DNA of 9,207 nucleotides from positions 1 through 9,207 of the forward strand of contig PMKW01000185.1 in NCBI GenBank assembly GCA_003157895.1. The letters run 5' to 3'. The DNA comes from Methanoregula sp. GTDB lineage: Archaea; Halobacteriota; Methanomicrobia; Methanomicrobiales; Methanospirillaceae. The translations under genes and the position numbers were made by a program. Positions 6,636 through 9,207 of the stretch are shown one piece after another; position 1 is the stretch's first letter; each line of letters opens with the position of its first letter. The notes beneath the pieces were generated by a model. That model made no database searches and was not told the origin of the DNA. It worked only from the letters and a program-made list of their open reading frames with translations.

Positions 6636-6767
6636 ATGTTTCATCCTTCCCTCTTCAATCAGCCGACAGATTATTTCCGGAAAATAAGATTGTTATTGAA
6701 GAAAATGGCAGGATTTTTTTACTATGTTCCGGTGGGAAAAAGTCAAGTGATGGAGGATCCGTTTTAA
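6636..6767 (+). CDS. Possible 43-residue small ORF in the aIF2-beta/ilvC gap
   Basis: Candidate only. An ATG at 6636 is preceded by AGAGGT (6628-6633), a reasonable Shine-Dalgarno although close to the start, and by a TATA-like GTATAATATAAA (6581-6592) that would place a transcription start near 6614. The frame runs 43 codons to a TAA at 6765-6767. The product begins [16 protein letters not shown] and contains [19 protein letters not shown], a basic and aromatic amphipathic stretch. No family is recognised. It runs opposite to ilvC and aIF2-beta, and a hairpin terminator usable on this strand follows at 6802-6829. Its length is within what chance allows. Confidence 0.25.
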   Translation: MFHPSLFNQPTDYFRKIRLLLKKMAGFFYYVPVGKSQVMEDPF

Positions 6768-6801
6768 ATTGCGGGGTTGTTTCACCAAGGGATATAGATG
6801 A

Positions 6802-6829
6802 AAAATAAATTCCCGGATGGATTTATTTT
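6802..6829 (-). terminator. Hairpin terminator downstream of ilvC, probably bidirectional
   Basis: AAAATAAAT (6802-6810) and ATTTATTTT (6821-6829) are perfect inverted repeats. The stem can extend inward by a T-G and a C-G pair, leaving a CCGGAT loop. Read leftward, the 3' arm ends in TTATTTTT, so it can end the ilvC transcript 55 bases after its stop. Read rightward it ends in ATTTATTTTC and could end any transcript of the candidate small ORF. A second, smaller inverted repeat, ATTCC-GAA-GGAAT (6871-6883), touches the ilvC stop and is followed leftward by a T/C-rich stretch. Confidence 0.6.
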
Positions 6830-6883
6830 CTGAACCGTACGGGTGGTCTCCCGAATGGAGAAAGAGAGAAATTCCGAAGGAAT

Positions 6884-7873
6884 CTACCTGCGGAACTGGG
6901 GCATCAGCCCGCGGACCTCTTTACCCACATCCTCGATAAGGTGTCCCTCGTCAGCTTTGGTTAGTGCAGTAAACACAGGACGGTTGACCATATTCTCGAG
7001 CATCCATTCCCGAGCAAACTTGCCGGACTGGATCTCTGCGAGAATTTCCTGCATCGCTTCATAGGCTTCCGGTCCGATAACGCGGGGACCTCGGGTGAGG
7101 TCGCCATATTGTGCCGTGTTGCTGATAGACGAGCGCATGTTGGTGAGCCCGCCTTCATAAATCAGGTCGACTATCAGTTTCAGCTCATGGCAGACTTCAA
7201 GATAGGCCATCTCCGGCGCGTATCCGGCATTGACAAGTGTCTCGAACCCGGCCTTGACAAGAGACGTGCAGCCGCCACAAAGAACCGCCTGTTCGCCAAA
7301 GAGGTCTGTTTCAGTCTCTTCGCGGAATGTGGTCTCAAGCACGACCGCGCGGGTAGCTCCGATACCCTTGGCATAAGCAAGAGCAATCTTGTGCGCATTG
7401 CCCGTGTGGTCCTGATGAACAGCAATGAGTGCTGGCACCCCGTTGCCTTCCTCGTACTGGCGGCGGACCATTCGGCCGGGTCCCTTGGGCGCGACCATAA
7501 TAACATCAACGGTTGCCGGCGGCACGATCTGGCCGAAGTGGATATTGAACCCATGCGAGAACATAAGACACTTGTTCTCTTTGAGATGGGGGAGAATCTC
7601 ATTTTTATAAATAGCTCCCTGGTGTTCATCCGGAACGAGGATCTGGATGATATCGGCCCCTTTGACCGCATCGGCAACCTTCATAACCTTCATGCCATCC
7701 TTCGCTGCAGCATCCCAGCTCTTGCCGGGCCGGAGACCGATCACAACATCAAGCCCGCTGTCTCTTAAGTTCAGGGACTGCCCCCGGCCCTGCGAACCAT
7801 AGCCGATCACCGCGATGCGTTTACCTTTCAGAACGCCGATATCTGCATCAGCTTCATAAAATTTTTTTAACAT
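6884..7873 (-). CDS. ilvC: Ketol-acid reductoisomerase (NADP+), class I
   Basis: Second enzyme of the valine, leucine and isoleucine pathway. It isomerises and reduces acetolactate or acetohydroxybutyrate with NADPH and Mg2+. From the ATG at 7873 it has 329 residues, the normal class I length. The Rossmann motif is GYGSQG (24-29), with the cofactor-specificity loop GLRPGKSW (47-53). HGFNIHFG (107-114) contains the conserved H107; K130 lies in APKGPG. Mg ligands are D190 and E194 (TDLFGEQ) and E226 and E230 (YLEVCHE), and S251 lies in [14 protein letters not shown] nine codons upstream (7900) is in frame, but LLICYRYP does not fit the family. There is no Shine-Dalgarno; the strong TATA box upstream implies a short leader. 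The acetolactate synthase genes often found beside ilvC are not in this window. Confidence 0.97.
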   Translation of the reverse strand: MLKKFYEADADIGVLKGKRIAVIGYGSQGRGQSLNLRDSGLDVVIGLRPGKSWDAAAKDGMKVMKVADAVKGADIIQILVPDEHQGAIYKNEILPHLKENKCLMFSHGFNIHFGQIVPPATVDVIMVAPKGPGRMVRRQYEEGNGVPALIAVHQDHTGNAHKIALAYAKGIGATRAVVLETTFREETETDLFGEQAVLCGGCTSLVKAGFETLVNAGYAPEMAYLEVCHELKLIVDLIYEGGLTNMRSSISNTAQYGDLTRGPRVIGPEAYEAMQEILAEIQSGKFAREWMLENMVNRPVFTALTKADEGHLIEDVGKEVRGLMPQFRR

Positions 7874-7909
7874 AGGGTATCGATAACATATCAGCAACAA
7901 AGCACATAA

Positions 7910-7924
7910 ATATTATATAAAAAA
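7910..7924 (-). promoter_or_regulatory. TATA box for ilvC
   Basis: Read leftward the sequence contains TTTTATATAATA, close to the methanogen box A consensus TTTATATA. Its centre (about 7917) predicts a start near 7892, giving a leader of about 18 bases before the ATG at 7873. Confidence 0.6.
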
Positions 7925-7964
7925 ACTAAAGAAGCACACGTGAATAACCCTCTGGATGCGATGA

Positions 7965-7986
7965 CCTATTAAAAACAATATTAACG
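7965..7986 (+). promoter_or_regulatory. TATA-like elements for mptA
   Basis: Two AT-rich candidates lie in tandem: CTATTAAAAA (7966-7975) and CAATATTAAC (7976-7985). They predict starts at about 7996 and 8006. The second would give a leader of roughly 13 bases to the CTG at 8019. They lie in the divergent gap opposite the ilvC promoter. Weakly supported. Confidence 0.35.
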
Positions 7987-8018
7987 ATCAGGCCCCGGAC
8001 AAATCCTTCAGCAGAGAA

Positions 8019-8963
8019 CTGCCTGATGTTCAGGCTTCTTCACCTGACGTCCGTATAAATCTTACCCGAGTTGGAGTCAAAAACGTAAAAAAACTCGTTG
8101 AAGTACATCGCCACGAAAAACGACCAGTTATTTTCATTTCCAATTTTGATGTGTTCGTCGACTTGCCCGGCAGCCTCAAAGGAGCCAACCTTTCCCGGAA
8201 TTTCGAGGTAATCGATGAAGTGCTCCAGCAGGCGATAGACGGGGATGTTAATATGATTGAAAAACTCTGCAGCGTTGTGGCACGGAAACTGCTCGACCGC
8301 CACGAATATGCGGACCGGACAGAAGTGCTCATGCGCAGTGAGTACATGGTTAAGCGCGAGACCCCAGTCAGTCACACCTCCTGTGAGGAAGTAGTGAAGG
8401 TACATGCACGTGCTGTCGCCCGGCGGACGTTCCGGACCCCAATCGTACGAAAGAGCATCGGCGCGGAGGTTACGGGCATGACTGCCTGCCCCTGCGCACA
8501 GAATATCATGAAGGAGCGGGCAATGCGCGTTCTGGAGAACCTTGATGTCAGCAAGGATAAGATCGACGAATTCTTCGTAGCAGTCCCCATGGCTACCCAC
8601 AACCAGCGGGGACGGGGGTTCCTCTGTATTGAAACTGATGATGACCAGCATGTGGATCTCGAGAAGATCATCCGTATTGTCAAGGACTCGATGAGCAGCG
8701 GCATCTATGAGCTCCTCAAGCGGGGAGACGAAGGGGCTGTGGTTCTCGCCGCGCACAAGAATCCCCGGTTCGTGGAGGACTGTGTCAGGGAAATGGCCAA
8801 GAAAGTCCTTGCAGAGTTTGAGTACCTGTCGGGTGATTCGGTGGTCACGATCAAACAAACCAACGAGGAGAGTATCCATCAGCACGATGCATATGCCGAA
8901 CGGCGGGCCACAATTGCCGAATTAGCCGATGAATTGAGCGTAGAAAAGCATTCTACGGATTAA
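8019..8963 (+). CDS. mptA: GTP cyclohydrolase MptA (type IV, Fe(II)-dependent); start codon unclear
   Basis: First committed enzyme of tetrahydromethanopterin synthesis; converts GTP to 7,8-dihydroneopterin 2',3'-cyclic phosphate. It belongs to the FolE2/MptA family of cyclohydrolases. Family-like sequence begins at ELPDVQASSPDVR and continues as INLTRVGVKNVKKLVE and VDLPGSLKGANLSRNFE. Conserved elements include RRETP-like KRETPVS, GAEVTGMTACPCAQN (C157 and C159), HNQRGRG, SSGIYELLKRGDE, FVEDCVREMA, and ESIHQHDAYAER (H287 and H289, a metal/active-site region). Numbering is from a CTG at 8019 (314 residues, the usual length). The frame is open from 7965, but there is no ATG, GTG or TTG before a GTG at 8151, and that start would delete about 44 conserved N-terminal residues. 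So either a non-canonical start is used, or there is a frameshift or a sequence error. The gene is divergent from ilvC. Confidence 0.9.
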   Translation: MPDVQASSPDVRINLTRVGVKNVKKLVEVHRHEKRPVIFISNFDVFVDLPGSLKGANLSRNFEVIDEVLQQAIDGDVNMIEKLCSVVARKLLDRHEYADRTEVLMRSEYMVKRETPVSHTSCEEVVKVHARAVARRTFRTPIVRKSIGAEVTGMTACPCAQNIMKERAMRVLENLDVSKDKIDEFFVAVPMATHNQRGRGFLCIETDDDQHVDLEKIIRIVKDSMSSGIYELLKRGDEGAVVLAAHKNPRFVEDCVREMAKKVLAEFEYLSGDSVVTIKQTNEESIHQHDAYAERRATIAELADELSVEKHSTD

Positions 8964-8973
8964 AATTTTTTTT
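8939..8973 (+). terminator. Hairpin plus T8 terminator of mptA
   Basis: CGTAGAA (8939-8945) and TTCTACG (8951-8957) form a perfect 7-bp stem with an AAGCA loop, spanning the last codons of mptA. After GATTAAAA comes a run of eight T (8966-8973). This looks like an intrinsic terminator overlapping the coding end. A second AT-only inverted repeat follows: TTTTATAATT (8970-8979) with AATTATAAAA (8987-8996). Confidence 0.6.
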
Positions 8974-8998
8974 ATAATTTATAAATAATTATAAAATT

Positions 8999-9099
8999 AA
9001 ACAAGTTTTGATTATTTTAATTTTTCCGGGCAGGTTTTCGCCGAATATTTTTGAAAATGCCAATTTCAGAGTATATTGCCAAAACAAGCCCTGATTATT
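8999..9099. repeat. Pair of spaced direct repeats AAACAAG-N3-TGATTATT
   Basis: The pattern AAACAAG-N3-TGATTATT occurs at 8999-9016 and again at 9082-9099. All 15 fixed positions are identical; the three-base spacers differ (TTT and CCC). The copies are 83 bases apart and lie upstream of the TATA box at 9133. They could be paired sites for a DNA-binding protein. In such AT-rich sequence chance similarity cannot be excluded. Confidence 0.4.
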
Positions 9100-9130
9100 C
9101 TCTTTTCCCGTCACGCAATCAAGTCATAAA

Positions 9131-9142
9131 GGTTATAAAACC
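9131..9142 (+). promoter_or_regulatory. TATA box of a gene beyond the right edge
   Basis: GGTTATAAAACC contains a strong TTATAAAA core (9133-9140). Transcription would start near 9162. No open frame begins in the 46 bases left, so the product lies outside the window. The predicted start falls in a palindromic segment. Confidence 0.5.
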
Positions 9143-9151
9143 CGTGGTGTA

Positions 9152-9207
9152 AGATAGATCGAACGTACTTTGTACGGTCAATTATCTCTAGAGATGAGAG
9201 ATCTAAG
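9152..9207 (+). repeat. Palindromic segment at the predicted transcript start
   Basis: CGTAC-TTT-GTACG (9164-9176) is a perfect inverted repeat. It extends outward past one mismatch by GA/TC, and after an internal loop by AGATA (9152-9156) with TATCT (9183-9187). Next to it is a perfect 12-base palindrome ATCTCTAGAGAT (9184-9195), and AGAGAT recurs at 9197-9202, so the ATCTCT arm has two possible partners. It may be an operator, a structured mRNA leader, or the start of an RNA gene. I cannot tell which. Confidence 0.4.

Noticed and set aside
6671..6687. Palindrome TTATTT-CCGGA-AAATAA.
   Set aside because: AT-rich, lies inside the candidate small ORF, and has no second copy or adjacent promoter; too weak to call an operator.
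7109..7768. A 219-codon open frame on the plus strand.
   Set aside because: It is antisense to ilvC, which has all catalytic residues; the plus-strand product shows no family features.
7874..7900. TTG-initiated extension of IlvC.
   Set aside because: Nine extra residues do not fit the family and would cover the predicted transcription start; the ATG at 7873 gives [11 protein letters not shown], a normal class I start.
8040..8885. A 281-codon open frame on the minus strand.
   Set aside because: It lies antisense to mptA, whose plus-strand translation has clear family motifs. Its product has no recognisable motif; it is a frame shadow.
8151..8963. GTG at 8151 as the start of mptA.
   Set aside because: It would remove the conserved stretch from LPDVQ to SNFD, which is clearly translated in the same frame upstream.

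Overview
The window reads as chromosomal DNA of a methanogenic archaeon, most likely of the order Methanomicrobiales (a Methanoregula-like organism is my best guess, by recognition and not by search). The grounds are an archaeal RNA polymerase subunit L, an archaeal initiation factor aIF2-beta carrying a TRAM domain, a type II methionine aminopeptidase, the methanopterin-pathway enzyme MptA, archaeal TATA boxes and oligo-T terminators, and a moderate G+C content. I see no insertion sequence, integrase, CRISPR array, tRNA or rRNA. This is mainly a core, housekeeping region.

Layout. At the left edge two leftward genes lie close together: a small two-helix membrane protein (255-518) and then a winged-helix DNA-binding protein that runs off the edge (213 to 1). 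Divergent from them is a rightward four-gene cluster (579-4625): an M24 creatinase/Xaa-Pro peptidase-like protein, a type II methionine aminopeptidase overlapping it by 4 bases, a AAA ATPase with an uncharacterised N-terminal half, and a PhnP-like metallo-beta-lactamase-fold hydrolase starting 2 bases after the ATPase stop. An intergenic segment with overlapping hairpins and a TATA-like box leads to rpoL (4728-4997). A lipoprotein-like secreted protein with a Thr/Pro-rich linker follows (5117-5839).

The next two genes point left: aIF2-beta with a C-terminal TRAM domain (6576 to 5959) and ilvC, ketol-acid reductoisomerase (7873 to 6884). The roughly 300-base gap between them (6577-6883) holds a likely bidirectional hairpin terminator and a possible 43-residue rightward small ORF. 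Divergent from ilvC is mptA, the Fe(II)-dependent GTP cyclohydrolase that opens methanopterin synthesis. Its reading frame matches the family from the first residues, yet has no ATG, GTG or TTG at the expected start. The last 244 bases have no recognisable gene. They carry the mptA terminator, a spaced direct repeat, and a good TATA box followed by palindromic sequence, so a leader, an operator or an RNA gene probably continues past the right edge.

How the genes work together. The two M24 enzymes could act together on protein N-termini, and the AAA ATPase has a substrate-threading loop, so the cluster may serve protein maturation or quality control. That is inference from context. RpoL and aIF2-beta belong to transcription and translation, IlvC to branched-chain amino acid synthesis, and MptA to C1-carrier cofactor synthesis. 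I do not see a clearly new defence or mobile system. The points most worth a second look are the missing mptA start codon, the structured right edge, the candidate small ORF, and the overlapping hairpins before rpoL.
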